From contig NZ_JBNFZM010000003.1 of assembly GCF_051195235.1 (NCBI RefSeq), forward strand, positions 434,001 to 498,000: a DNA stretch of 64,000 bases, given 5' to 3'. Origin of the DNA: Tateyamaria sp947503385. Its GTDB lineage: Bacteria; Pseudomonadota; Alphaproteobacteria; Rhodobacterales; Rhodobacteraceae. This document shows, piece after piece, positions 33,232-42,314 of this stretch. Numbering within the stretch: position 1 is the stretch's first letter; the number at the start of each line of letters is the position of its first letter. The notes below the pieces were generated by a model, which saw nothing but the letters and a program-made list of their open reading frames with translations, was not told where the DNA came from and made no database searches. The translations under genes were made by a program, and so were the position numbers.

Positions 33232-34820
33232 TCCTTGTCGACCAGTCGGTAAAACACATAGTCAGAGGTCGCGCCATTCACGAACCCCTTGACGGTGTCG
33301 CGCATCGCAACCTGCTTGATCGCCTGAAACATGATGACAAAGGGCGCTTCGGCCTGCGTGTCCCGCTGCAATTCCAGATACATGTTCAACCGTGCGTCTG
33401 CATCCTGTTCGGCAAGGGCGGCCATCGTCTTGGCGTTCATCTCTGCCGGGGGCATCCATGCGTTGCGCCACGTCGTGGTCGAGGCGTATTTGTCATCGGA
33501 GTTGTCCGCATTGAAGGCGAACGCTTTGGCGTTCGAATGTGGGTCCATAAAGTCCGGCCCCCAATAGAGCAGCATCGCCTCATGCGTCCGCGCCCGGTAC
33601 TTGGTGATCACCTGCGCGCCGGTGCCTGCAACGATTTCAAGGTTGATCCCGCCTTGCGCAAATGACGCCTGCAACGCTTGCGCCATTTCCACAAAGGTCG
33701 GCGCGGAAATCACGTCCATCGTGACATTGATCGGTGTTTCAACCCCGGCTTCCGCAAGGATCTGCCGGGCTTTATCCGGGTCAAAGCGGAACGGTGTGTC
33801 GGTCAGCGCGCCGGGAAAACCGTCGGGCCAAAAGGCCTGATGAACCTTAATCTGGCCCTTGAGCATCCCATCGGCCATTCCGCGGTAATCCACGAGGTAG
33901 CGCGCGGCCTCCCACACAGCCGGATCGGTCAGGCTGTCGGTTTTTTGGTTGAACGACACCCAGTGCACCGCCGCCTGCGGATAGGTTTCGACACGCACCC
34001 CATCAACACCGTCCAATCCGGCAATCTGGCCGGGATCGAGGTTCTTGGCCATGTCGATATCGCCCGCCTCAAGCTGCAAGCGCTGCGTCGCACCTTCGGG
34101 ATTGTGCTGAATGACGACGCGGTCCATGGCCGGACCGCCTTGGTAATAGTCGGGGTTGGCCTCAAGCGTGAGGATGTCAGCAGGCCGGTATGTGCCAAGG
34201 CTGAACGGTCCCGTCCCGGCAGAATTCTTGTTCATCCATGCATGGCCCATATCGCCGTCAACCGCATTGGCCGTGACGGTTTCCATATCGACAATCGACG
34301 CAGGTCGCGCCGCCAGGACGTTCAGGACAAAGGAGGGCGCAAAATCGCCCACATAGCGGACAGTGACCGTATTGCCGTCGGCGGTCACCATCTGTTCGAT
34401 ATTGTCAGGCGTCCAGCCCAGCTGCGTCAGGATGAAAGCCGGCGCTTTGTCGAGCGTCACAACACGCTTCCACGAGCCCACTACATCCGCGCCCCGCAAG
34501 GGATTGCCGCTGTGAAAGGTAACGCCATCGCGCAATGTAAACGTCACGGTCTTGTTGGCCGCATCGACCTGCCATTCCGTCGCAAGGGCCGGGGCCAGAA
34601 CGGTGGTATCGGTCGCGTCATAGCGGACCAGCGTGTCATAGGTATTGGCCACGTATTCGCCCGAACTGAATTCATAGGCCGAGGCCGGGTCGATGGTCAC
34701 GATGTCATCAATATTCTGCGCCACGACCAGCATATTGTCCGGCGTATCCGCCCTTGCGGGTGACACGGCCAAAACAGCCGCGGTGACCCCCGCAAAAATG
34801 GTTGCTTTGAAATGATACAT
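33228..34820 (-). CDS. Dipeptide/oligopeptide-type binding protein, second copy
   Basis: The 530-residue product starts with a signal peptide (YHFKATIFAGVTAAVLAVSP, cleaved near ARA) and has the full family 5 binding-protein core: the opening region TIDPASAYEFSSGEYVANTY, TFTLRDGVTFHSGNP, NSAGTGPFSL and the late WGPDFMDPHSNAKAF. It is clearly related by eye to the binding protein at 38410-40005 across its whole length. The two stand at opposite ends of one operon, so the transporter probably uses either protein with different peptide ligands. Confidence 0.9.
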   Translation of the reverse strand: MYHFKATIFAGVTAAVLAVSPARADTPDNMLVVAQNIDDIVTIDPASAYEFSSGEYVANTYDTLVRYDATDTTVLAPALATEWQVDAANKTVTFTLRDGVTFHSGNPLRGADVVGSWKRVVTLDKAPAFILTQLGWTPDNIEQMVTADGNTVTVRYVGDFAPSFVLNVLAARPASIVDMETVTANAVDGDMGHAWMNKNSAGTGPFSLGTYRPADILTLEANPDYYQGGPAMDRVVIQHNPEGATQRLQLEAGDIDMAKNLDPGQIAGLDGVDGVRVETYPQAAVHWVSFNQKTDSLTDPAVWEAARYLVDYRGMADGMLKGQIKVHQAFWPDGFPGALTDTPFRFDPDKARQILAEAGVETPINVTMDVISAPTFVEMAQALQASFAQGGINLEIVAGTGAQVITKYRARTHEAMLLYWGPDFMDPHSNAKAFAFNADNSDDKYASTTTWRNAWMPPAEMNAKTMAALAEQDADARLNMYLELQRDTQAEAPFVIMFQAIKQVAMRDTVKGFVNGATSDYVFYRLVDKE

Positions 34821-34847
34821 GGTTTTCCCCCGTTGTTGGAGTGCGCC

Positions 34848-35588
34848 TCAGACCGAAGCCTGAAGCAGGTGCTGCGAATATGGATGCGTGGCCTTCATCG
34901 CGCGCAGGGCTGCCACATCCATGATTTCGACAATCTCGCCGTCTTTCATCACTGCAAGCCGGTCGCACATATGACCCACCACGCTCAGATCATGAGAGAC
35001 CATCAGATAGGTCAGACCGTGTTCCTGCCGCAGATCGGCAAGCAGGTTCAGAATTTCCGCCTGCACAGATACATCTAGCGCAGAGGTGGGTTCGTCCAAA
35101 AGCAAAAGCTCGGGCTCGGGCGCCAGCGCACGCGCGATTGCAACCCGCTGGCGCTGTCCCCCGGACAGTTGATGCGGATAGCGAAAGCGGAATTTCTGTC
35201 CCAAGCCTACGTCATCCAACAGTTTCACGACCCGCGCGTCGATATCGCGAAACCCATGTAAATGCAGCGTTTCGCCAAGGACAGCATCGACGGAATGGCG
35301 CGGGTGTAGCGACGCATACGGGTCCTGAAACACCATCTGCACCTGCTTGTAGAACGCTTTGGGGCGCCGTTGGCCAATAGCGTGGCCCTTGACCGCGATT
35401 TTGCCTGACCACGTTGGAGCAAGCCCGGTGATGGCGCGCAGGATCGTGGATTTGCCCGAACCACTTTCCCCGACAAGGCCAAAGCTTTCCCCGGCTGCGG
35501 CGATGAAACTGGCCTGCCTGACCGCATCCACTCGGCCTCTGTCGCGCCCGAACCAGACGTCGAGCGCATCAATGTCCAACATGCTCAT
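34848..35588 (-). CDS. Dipeptide ABC transporter ATPase (DppF/OppF type)
   Basis: The ATG at 35588 overlaps the stop of the previous ATPase gene; an in-frame upstream start would read into that gene. The 246-residue product has Walker A GESGSGKST, signature LSGGQRQRVAIARAL, Walker B LLLLDEPTSAL and the switch His in VSHDLSVV. It lacks most of the long C-terminal extension typical of OppF. It pairs with the DppD-type ATPase to drive the peptide permeases encoded upstream. Confidence 0.9.
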   Translation of the reverse strand: MSMLDIDALDVWFGRDRGRVDAVRQASFIAAAGESFGLVGESGSGKSTILRAITGLAPTWSGKIAVKGHAIGQRRPKAFYKQVQMVFQDPYASLHPRHSVDAVLGETLHLHGFRDIDARVVKLLDDVGLGQKFRFRYPHQLSGGQRQRVAIARALAPEPELLLLDEPTSALDVSVQAEILNLLADLRQEHGLTYLMVSHDLSVVGHMCDRLAVMKDGEIVEIMDVAALRAMKATHPYSQHLLQASV

Positions 35589-36445
35589 ACGCGACCACTC
35601 ACACTCGGGGCTTCGGACCACGCGGGGTCACGCGTGAGGACTTCGAGCCGATCCCGCGGCGCATCAAGGCGCGGCAGCGAATTCAACAGACCGCGCGTAT
35701 AAGGATGCTGTGCATCGTGCAGCTTGTCCGCATCGCACACCTCCACGATCCGCCCGGCATACATGATCAGCACCCGGTCACAGAAATCCGCAACAAGGTT
35801 CAGGTCGTGGCTGATAAAGATCAGCCCCATACCCCGCTCCTTGACCAGCTTGTCCATGATGTCGAGCACTTGCCGCTGCACAGACACATCCAGCGCCGAT
35901 GTCGGCTCATCCGCAATCAGGATTTCGGGATTGGGGATCAGCATCATCGCAATCATGATCCGCTGGCCCATGCCCCCGGACATCTCGTGCGGATAGGCGC
36001 GCATGACACGGTCCGGGTCGCGGATCGACACCGCCTCCAGCATCTCCAGCGCTTTGGTCCATGCGATGGATTTTGAGACACGGTTGTGCAGGCGGTACGC
36101 CTCGATGATCTGATCGCCAATGGTCATCACCGGGTTGAGCGAGAATTTCGGGTCCTGCATCACCATGGATATCCGCTCGCCGCGCACGTCGCGCATGTCC
36201 TTTTCGGACTTTTGCATCAGGTCCACGCCATCCAGCTTGATGTGGTCCGCTTCGACCTGACCCGGTGGCCGGATCAAACGCAGGATCGCACGGCCCGTCA
36301 TCGATTTGCCCGAACCGCTTTCGCCCACAATGCCAAGCCGCTCACGGCCCAAAGTGAACGACACACCGCGCACCGCATCAAAGATGCCCTGTCGGGTGGG
36401 AAAGCGCACCCAGAGGTTTTCGACGTCAAGGAGATGGTCCATCAC
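35585..36445 (-). CDS. Dipeptide ABC transporter ATPase (DppD/OppD type)
   Basis: This 286-residue ATPase has Walker A GESGSGKSM (with Met after Ser), signature EMSGGMGQRIMIAMML and Walker B ILIADEPTSALDV. The C-terminal part includes the HPYTRGLLNSLPRLD motif common to peptide-transport ATPases. Its start overlaps the stop of the permease gene by four bases. It forms the second half of the ATPase heterodimer. Confidence 0.9.
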   Translation of the reverse strand: MMDHLLDVENLWVRFPTRQGIFDAVRGVSFTLGRERLGIVGESGSGKSMTGRAILRLIRPPGQVEADHIKLDGVDLMQKSEKDMRDVRGERISMVMQDPKFSLNPVMTIGDQIIEAYRLHNRVSKSIAWTKALEMLEAVSIRDPDRVMRAYPHEMSGGMGQRIMIAMMLIPNPEILIADEPTSALDVSVQRQVLDIMDKLVKERGMGLIFISHDLNLVADFCDRVLIMYAGRIVEVCDADKLHDAQHPYTRGLLNSLPRLDAPRDRLEVLTRDPAWSEAPSVSGRV

Positions 36446-37350
36446 TCACCTGCCTTTGGATCAAGCACGTCGCGCAGGCCGTCCCCCAGCAGATTGAACG
36501 CCAGTGACACCGTAAAGATCGCGAGCCCCGGCATGGTCGCGACCCACCAGTGATCAAGGATAAAGCGCCGCCCCTCAGAAATCATCGCGCCCCATTCCGG
36601 GCTGGGTGGCTGCGCGCCCAAGCCCAGAAACCCAAGGCCCGCCGCGGCCAGAATGATCCCCGCCATATCCAGTGTGACACGCACGATCAGCGACGACACG
36701 CAAAGCGGCCAGATATGCTTGGTGATGATCCGCAGGCCACCCGCCCCCTGCAACTTGATGGCCGAGATATAATCGGACGAGCGGATGGTCAGCGTCTCTG
36801 CTCGGGCAATCCGGGCATATGGCGGCCACGCGGTGAGCGATATGGCGATGACCGCATTCTCGATCCCCGCGCCCAGCGCGGCCACAAAGGCCAGCGCCAG
36901 AACCAGACGCGGAAAGGCAAGGAAAATGTCCGTGATCCGCATCAACACGATGTCGATCCACCCGCCAAGATAGCCAGAAACCGTGCCAACCAGCAGCCCG
37001 ACCACGGGTGCGATCAGCGCCACCAGCGCCACAATGTAAAGCGTGATACGCGCGCCATAAATCAGCCGGGACAGGATATCGCGGCCCAGACTGTCCGTGC
37101 CCAACACATGACCGTCAGTGCCCAGAGGCGCCAGCCGATTGCCAAGATCCTGCGCAAAGGGATCATGCGGCGACAGGATCGGCGCGGCTGCGGCCACCAG
37201 CACCAATGCCAGCAGGATGCCAAGCCCAATCATCGCCATGGTGTTCGACCGGAACGACAGCCAGCCTTGATACAGCGCAGACAGCTTTGCATGACGCCGC
37301 GACGTCGGCGTGTCCGTCAAGAGCCACGCACGGAGTGTCTGTTCGGCCAT
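36442..37350 (-). CDS. Dipeptide ABC transporter permease (DppC type)
   Basis: The product (302 residues) has a long cytosolic N terminus, then about six membrane helices. The DppC signature is clear: HVLGTDSLGRDILSRLIYGAR after the first helix and the coupling region YISAIKLQGAGGLRII. It is directly adjacent to the DppB gene without spacing, so translation is coupled. Confidence 0.92.
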   Translation of the reverse strand: MAEQTLRAWLLTDTPTSRRHAKLSALYQGWLSFRSNTMAMIGLGILLALVLVAAAAPILSPHDPFAQDLGNRLAPLGTDGHVLGTDSLGRDILSRLIYGARITLYIVALVALIAPVVGLLVGTVSGYLGGWIDIVLMRITDIFLAFPRLVLALAFVAALGAGIENAVIAISLTAWPPYARIARAETLTIRSSDYISAIKLQGAGGLRIITKHIWPLCVSSLIVRVTLDMAGIILAAAGLGFLGLGAQPPSPEWGAMISEGRRFILDHWWVATMPGLAIFTVSLAFNLLGDGLRDVLDPKAGE

Positions 37351-38409
37351 CTATTTGGCCCTCGGGTCAAAGACCTTGTAGAGCAGGTCAGAGAAGATAT
37401 TGAGCAGGATAAAGATCAGCCCGACAACGACGGTTCCCCCAAGAACCGCGTTCATGTCCGCGCTCAGAAGTGCCGTGGTGATATAGCTGCCGATCCCGGG
37501 CCAGGAGAAAATGATTTCCGTCAGCACCGATCCCTCCAGAAGGTTGGCGTAGCTCAGCGCGATCACGGTGATCAGTTGCACCCGGATGTTCTTGAACGCA
37601 TGTTTCCAGATCACATCCCATTCCGACATGCCCTTGACCCGCGCGGTGGTGATGTATTCCGCGCTGAGCTGTTCAAGCATAAAGGAACGCGTCATCCGGC
37701 TGATATAAGCCAGTGAAAAGTAGCCCAGCAGGGATGCGGGCAGAATGATATGGCTGAACGCATCCCGAAACACGTCCCAATTGCCGTCGATGGCCGCATC
37801 GACAAGGATCAGGCCTGTGACGCTGGGCACAACATCGACGTAGAAGATTCCGACCCGCCCCGGACCACCGACCCAGCCCAGAATTCCGTAAAAAATCAGC
37901 AGACCCATCAGGCCAAGCCAGAAGATCGGCATAGAATACCCGACCAGCGCCAGCACACGGGCCAATTGGTCAATCCACGATCCCTTTCGCGCCGCAGCAA
38001 CAACCCCCAGCGGCACACCGATCACGATCCCGATAAAGATGCCCAACGTGGCAAGCTCGAGCGTGGCGGGAAAGACGCGCGCGATATCCTCGGACACTGG
38101 CCGCGCATTGAGCAGTGACGTACCGAAATCCAGTTGCAGCACGTCCCAGATGTAATAGGCAAATTGCACGACCAGCGGCTTGTCGAGTCCAAGCTCCAGA
38201 AACACCGCATCATAGGTGGATTGAGACGCACGCTCGCCCACGATGGCCAGCACCGGGTCAATCGGCATCACCCGTCCGATGATGAAAGTGACGAACAACA
38301 GACCCAGCATCGTCACCGCGATAGAGCCAAGTGTCAGAACAGTTGTCTTGAACCACGGAGGAAGGGACGCGCGTGCGCGCCCCTTCCCGCTGTCCTTAGA
38401 GAGGGCCAT
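37351..38409 (-). CDS. Dipeptide ABC transporter permease (DppB type)
   Basis: The 352-residue product has the DppB/OppB layout: a first helix ending before GRVMPIDPVLAIVG, then five more helices, and the coupling region EYITTARVKGMSEWDVIWKHAF. It starts immediately after the stop of the binding-protein gene. Together with the DppC protein it forms the membrane channel for peptides or peptide-like substrates. Confidence 0.92.
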   Translation of the reverse strand: MALSKDSGKGRARASLPPWFKTTVLTLGSIAVTMLGLLFVTFIIGRVMPIDPVLAIVGERASQSTYDAVFLELGLDKPLVVQFAYYIWDVLQLDFGTSLLNARPVSEDIARVFPATLELATLGIFIGIVIGVPLGVVAAARKGSWIDQLARVLALVGYSMPIFWLGLMGLLIFYGILGWVGGPGRVGIFYVDVVPSVTGLILVDAAIDGNWDVFRDAFSHIILPASLLGYFSLAYISRMTRSFMLEQLSAEYITTARVKGMSEWDVIWKHAFKNIRVQLITVIALSYANLLEGSVLTEIIFSWPGIGSYITTALLSADMNAVLGGTVVVGLIFILLNIFSDLLYKVFDPRAK

Positions 38410-40005
38410 TTATTTTGTGACCTGCCAATATGCGGCAGAGGTCACAGCCTGACCGGTGGACCAGTCGGTGACATTGTCCCGCAGGGCCGATTGCTCGATC
38501 TGCTGGAACATGATCACGAAGGGCGAAGTTTCGCGGAACTCGGCTTGAATGTCCTGATACATCTGGACACGGGTATCGCGGTCATTCTCGATCACGGCGG
38601 CCTCGACCTTTTCGGTCAACCCACCGGTGTCCCAGCTGTTGCGCCACGCGAGCAGGCCGGTGGCCTGTGCCGCGTCCGAGTTGTCGGGGTTGTACGCAAA
38701 GGTGCCCGCATTGGTCTGCGGATCAGGGTAATCCGGCCCCCACGCACCCAAGTACACGTCCAGTTCACGCGCGCGGTAGCGGGCAAGGATCTGCTTGGCT
38801 GTGCCGACGGTGATGTTCACCTTGATCCCGGCTTGCGCCGCGGCGTTCTGGAAACTTTGGCCGATCTCGATCCGCTCCTGCGCCTCACGGACACCGATTT
38901 CGACCTCGAGGTTCTCAACACCTGCGGCGGCCAGCAGTTCTTTGGCCTTTTCGATGTTGTAGGAAAACGGGTTTTCCTCGGAGGCGCCCAGATAGGTGGC
39001 AGGCAGGAAATTCTGATGGATCGTATACTGCCCCTTGAGGAAACTGTCGCGCATCCCTTCGTAGTCGATCAGGTACTTGAACGCCTGCCGCACTTCGGGT
39101 TTGGACAGTTCGGGGTGCTTTTGGTTCAACGCGACATACATCAGACGGCCTTTGAGCTCGTCTTCGATCTTGACCCCGTCCACTTGCGACGCGCCTGCGA
39201 TGTCTTCGGGATTGAGGTTGCGCGCGACGTCAATGTCGCCCCGCTCCAGCAGCAGCCGCTGCGACGCGCTTTCGATGACGTGACGCACGATCACGCGTTC
39301 CATCGCGGGCGCACCGCCGTAGTAATCCGGGTTGGATGACAGGGTCACGCTTTCGTTGGGCTTCCAGCTGTCCAGCTTGTAGGGACCGGACCCGGCAGAG
39401 TTCGTCTTGAGCCACTCGTTGCCCATGTCACCATCGACTTCGTTCGCCATCACGGTGGCCTTGTCCACGACCGCACCAATGGTTGCTGTCAGACAGTTCA
39501 GAACGAACGATGTCGCATAGCGTTTGTCCGTCGTGATCACCAGCGTGTTGCCGTCCGCGCGGATGGTTTCGGTCGCGTTTTCGGGGGTAAAGCCGAACTG
39601 CGTCAGAATAAACGCGGGCGTCTTGTTCAGGATCACCGCGCGTTGCAGCGAAAATGCGGCATCTTCGGCTGTCACCGGATTGCCGGAATGGAACGTCACC
39701 CCCTCGCGCATGGTAAAGGTGATGGTCTTGCCATCCTCGGAAACATCCCAGCTTTCTGCGAGATCGGGCTTGTAACCTACGGCAAGATCATTCGGATCAA
39801 GGCTGACCAACCGATTGTAGACGTTCCGGCTGATGTCGGACCCGGCAAACTCAAAGCTCTCGGCAGGGTCGATCGTTGTGACGTCGTCGATCCGGTGTGC
39901 GATGACCAGCATGTTCGCCGGCGTTTCGGCCACGGCCGCAAAGGATGTGACACTGACCGCAAGGCCCAGTGCGGCCCCCGTCAGCAATTTTGCAAAAGTA
40001 TTCAT
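38410..40005 (-). CDS. Dipeptide/oligopeptide-type binding protein, first copy
   Basis: The ATG at 40005 has a strong GGAGG ribosome site and opens a signal peptide (FAKLLTGAALGLAVSVTSF, cleaved near AVAE), giving 531 residues. Family 5 features are plain: TIDPAESFEFAGSDISRNVY, TFTMREGVTFHSGNP, NSAGSGPYKL and WGPDYPDPQTNAGTF. The gene follows a membrane-dipeptidase gene, so the imported ligands are probably dipeptides or similar amide compounds. Confidence 0.92.
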   Translation of the reverse strand: MNTFAKLLTGAALGLAVSVTSFAAVAETPANMLVIAHRIDDVTTIDPAESFEFAGSDISRNVYNRLVSLDPNDLAVGYKPDLAESWDVSEDGKTITFTMREGVTFHSGNPVTAEDAAFSLQRAVILNKTPAFILTQFGFTPENATETIRADGNTLVITTDKRYATSFVLNCLTATIGAVVDKATVMANEVDGDMGNEWLKTNSAGSGPYKLDSWKPNESVTLSSNPDYYGGAPAMERVIVRHVIESASQRLLLERGDIDVARNLNPEDIAGASQVDGVKIEDELKGRLMYVALNQKHPELSKPEVRQAFKYLIDYEGMRDSFLKGQYTIHQNFLPATYLGASEENPFSYNIEKAKELLAAAGVENLEVEIGVREAQERIEIGQSFQNAAAQAGIKVNITVGTAKQILARYRARELDVYLGAWGPDYPDPQTNAGTFAYNPDNSDAAQATGLLAWRNSWDTGGLTEKVEAAVIENDRDTRVQMYQDIQAEFRETSPFVIMFQQIEQSALRDNVTDWSTGQAVTSAAYWQVTK

Positions 40006-40048
40006 TGTTATCGTCCTCCTTGTCAGAATTTGCTTTGTCGTGCCCGGG

Positions 40049-41134
40049 CTATTGACCCCAGGTTTTCTCAAGAACCCTAAGCCAGTTTCCGTGGCAAAGT
40101 TTCGTCATCAATGCATCGTCGTAACCGTGCTGACGCATCGCTGCCCGCAATTTCGGCAGCCCGGCACAGGATTGAAGCGGTTCCGGAACAATCGCGCCGT
40201 CGTAATCCGAACCGAATCCAACGCGGTCCTCGCCCAGTGTCTCAATCAGATGGTCGAGGTGGCGGATCATCTGCTCCAGCGGGACCTCTGGCAGCATCTT
40301 GCCGTCCGCGCGCAGGAACGCCACCGCAAAGTTCAGCCCCACCATACCATCGCTTTCCGCAATCGCGGCAAGTTGTTTGTCCGTCAGGTTGCGGGTGTGT
40401 GGGCAAATGGCGTGCACGTTGGAATGGGTCGCAACAAGCGGTTTGGCCGAATGCCGTGCGACATCCCAAAAACCCGCTTCGTTCAGATGTGACAAGTCCA
40501 CCATGATGCCCAGCACATTGCAGCGCTTGACCAGACGCAGTCCATGATCCGTCAGGCCCGCCCCTGTGTCGGGCGTACTGGGATACCGGAACGGCACCCC
40601 GTGTCCAAAAATCGTCTTGCGGCTCCAGACCGGTCCAATGGACCGCAGCCCGGCCTGATACAGGACGTCGAGTGTGTTCAGATCGGGGTCGATCGCCTCG
40701 GCCCCTTCGATGTGAAAAACCGCCGCCAGTTTCCCGGCATCCAGACATGCGCGCAGTTCCGCCGCCGACCGGCAGATGGTCAGCGCCCCCTGCTCTTCCA
40801 ATTCAAACAGGATAGCCGCCTGTGACATCACGATGGGAAAGGCATCCTCCCAATCTATCGGATCGGGCAAGGGGAGATCGTAAGCGTCCTTGGTCATCTC
40901 GGTGAACTTTTCGTCGAGATCCATCGGTGACGGCACAAAGACCGCAAATAGGCCGCCCGCAAATCCGCCCGCTTGGGCCGCGGGCACATCAATCGCGCCT
41001 GCGTTCCCTTCGACAAACCCTTGGACGGCAGAAGCACCGCCCGCGCGGTAGAGCTTCAGCAGCACATCATTGTGGCCGTCGAAAATGGCTGGCTGGATTG
41101 CCTGTCCCAACGATGATCCCCCAATGCGGTACAC
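40049..41134 (-). CDS. M19-family dipeptidase (renal dipeptidase type)
   Basis: Translation probably starts at a GTG at 41134. The 361-residue protein has the M19 metal site: DGHNDVL near residue 20, the bridging Glu in FHIEGAE, the His in DLSHLN and ATHSNVHAI, and GSDYDG near the end. Related enzymes hydrolyse dipeptides, including mixed-chirality ones. It heads the dipeptide transporter operon and has no signal peptide, so it should cleave imported dipeptides in the cytoplasm. A divergent LysR gene and a LysR-type box lie upstream. Confidence 0.88.
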   Translation of the reverse strand: MYRIGGSSLGQAIQPAIFDGHNDVLLKLYRAGGASAVQGFVEGNAGAIDVPAAQAGGFAGGLFAVFVPSPMDLDEKFTEMTKDAYDLPLPDPIDWEDAFPIVMSQAAILFELEEQGALTICRSAAELRACLDAGKLAAVFHIEGAEAIDPDLNTLDVLYQAGLRSIGPVWSRKTIFGHGVPFRYPSTPDTGAGLTDHGLRLVKRCNVLGIMVDLSHLNEAGFWDVARHSAKPLVATHSNVHAICPHTRNLTDKQLAAIAESDGMVGLNFAVAFLRADGKMLPEVPLEQMIRHLDHLIETLGEDRVGFGSDYDGAIVPEPLQSCAGLPKLRAAMRQHGYDDALMTKLCHGNWLRVLEKTWGQ

Positions 41135-41160
41135 GCCGGATCACCATATTCCATAAATTC

Positions 41161-41202
41161 TCATAGACCATTCCTCACTGCATGATAAAATATCATAGAC
41201 CA
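41161..41202. promoter_or_regulatory. Candidate LysR-regulator binding region
   Basis: ATGATAAAATATCAT at 41182-41196 is an inverted repeat with the T-N11-A form of LysR-type boxes. TCATAGACCA occurs as a direct repeat at 41161-41170 and 41193-41202, the second copy overlapping the palindrome. The region lies between the divergent dipeptidase and LysR genes, 24 bases before the LysR start. Confidence 0.6.
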
Positions 41203-41225
41203 ATGACCAAATTGCAGAGGCCCTC

Positions 41226-42134
41226 ATGGCGGGACGTACGTGGCACAGCCTGCCGGAATACGAAGCGCTGCGCGCGCTGATGGAAAGCGGCACAACATCC
41301 AAGGCAGCGCTGCGCCTTGGGCTGTCGCAATCCGCCGTCAGCCGCTCCATCGCCAGCCTTGAAGCGCGATTGGGCCGCATTCTGTTTGAACGCGACGGGG
41401 GGCGGTTGCGCCCCACCTCCGAGGCGGCACAGCTAAACCGGCGGCTTGATCCGCTGTTCGAGGCACTGGACAGGATCGATGGCCCAACCGAACCAGCGCA
41501 GGAAACGCTTCGCCTGACTGCGCCGCCCACCTACGCACACCGATTTCTCGTCGGGCATATGGCGACCTTTCTGCGCGCCAACCCCCACTTTTTCGTCAGC
41601 CTCGAAGTTACCTCTTCCGAGGACGTCGTTCGCAGGATTCAAGAAGACCGGTCCGACCTCGGCCTGTCCGGTGTCGACATCACCCGCGAGGGAATTCGGC
41701 TGACCCCATACCGGCTGTCAGAGGCGGCCTGCGCGATGCCAAAGGATCACCCGCTTGCAGAGCGTCAGGTGATCTGGCCGGAAGATCTGCACAATCAGCC
41801 GCTGATCGCGCTGAGCCATAGACATTCGCGCCGCGCGCAACTGGAAAAGGTGCTGACCAACAGCCGCAGTGTCCCGCAGATCGTGGCAGAGGCGTCCACA
41901 TCCTTTGCCGCCGTGGATTTGGCGCAAACGGGTCTGGGCGTCACCATTGTGAACCCGTTTCCGGTGGCACAATACAGGTCCGAGGACGTCATCTTTCGCA
42001 AGTTCGCGTCGCCCATCGCGTACCGCACCTATTTCGTCACCTCAGATCACAAACCGACACCGGCCATTGCCCGCGCCTTTATCCGGCACTTGCGGCTCCA
42101 CACCGCAAAAACCCCATTTACCGAAGCCGCTTAA
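41226..42134 (+). CDS. LysR-family transcriptional regulator (dipeptide operon)
   Basis: The 302-residue protein has the N-terminal winged helix-turn-helix (EYEALRALMESGTTSKAALRLGLSQSAVSRSIASLE) and a substrate-binding domain with TAPPTYAHRFLVGH and QEDRSDLGLSG. It is divergent from the dipeptidase/transporter operon and a T-N11-A box lies between. It most likely controls that operon in response to the peptide substrate or its product, and its own expression. Confidence 0.92.
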   Translation: MAGRTWHSLPEYEALRALMESGTTSKAALRLGLSQSAVSRSIASLEARLGRILFERDGGRLRPTSEAAQLNRRLDPLFEALDRIDGPTEPAQETLRLTAPPTYAHRFLVGHMATFLRANPHFFVSLEVTSSEDVVRRIQEDRSDLGLSGVDITREGIRLTPYRLSEAACAMPKDHPLAERQVIWPEDLHNQPLIALSHRHSRRAQLEKVLTNSRSVPQIVAEASTSFAAVDLAQTGLGVTIVNPFPVAQYRSEDVIFRKFASPIAYRTYFVTSDHKPTPAIARAFIRHLRLHTAKTPFTEAA

Positions 42135-42164
42135 CCCTGCGCCGTTCCGCTCTGTTCGGGGCGC

Positions 42165-42179
42165 GCCCAAAATTTGGGC
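42165..42179. promoter_or_regulatory. 15-base palindrome upstream of the RND pump genes
   Basis: GCCCAAAATTTGGGC is a perfect odd palindrome (GCCCAAA, A, TTTGGGC) in the 180-base gap after the LysR gene and about 135 bases before the adaptor start. It could be an operator for an unlinked pump regulator or part of the LysR terminator. No local TetR or MarR gene is present to support the first option. Confidence 0.35.
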
Positions 42180-42314
42180 ACCGCTTGCCGACCGCCTTGA
42201 AATTGCAGCATTTTCGAGCCGCGCGATTTGCGCCAAATGTGCCGCTCAGGACACCTGCCCTTGTCGGGGTCGCAATGCCCGCTACACTCGGCACTATAAT
42301 GCGGAAGGCCCCCC

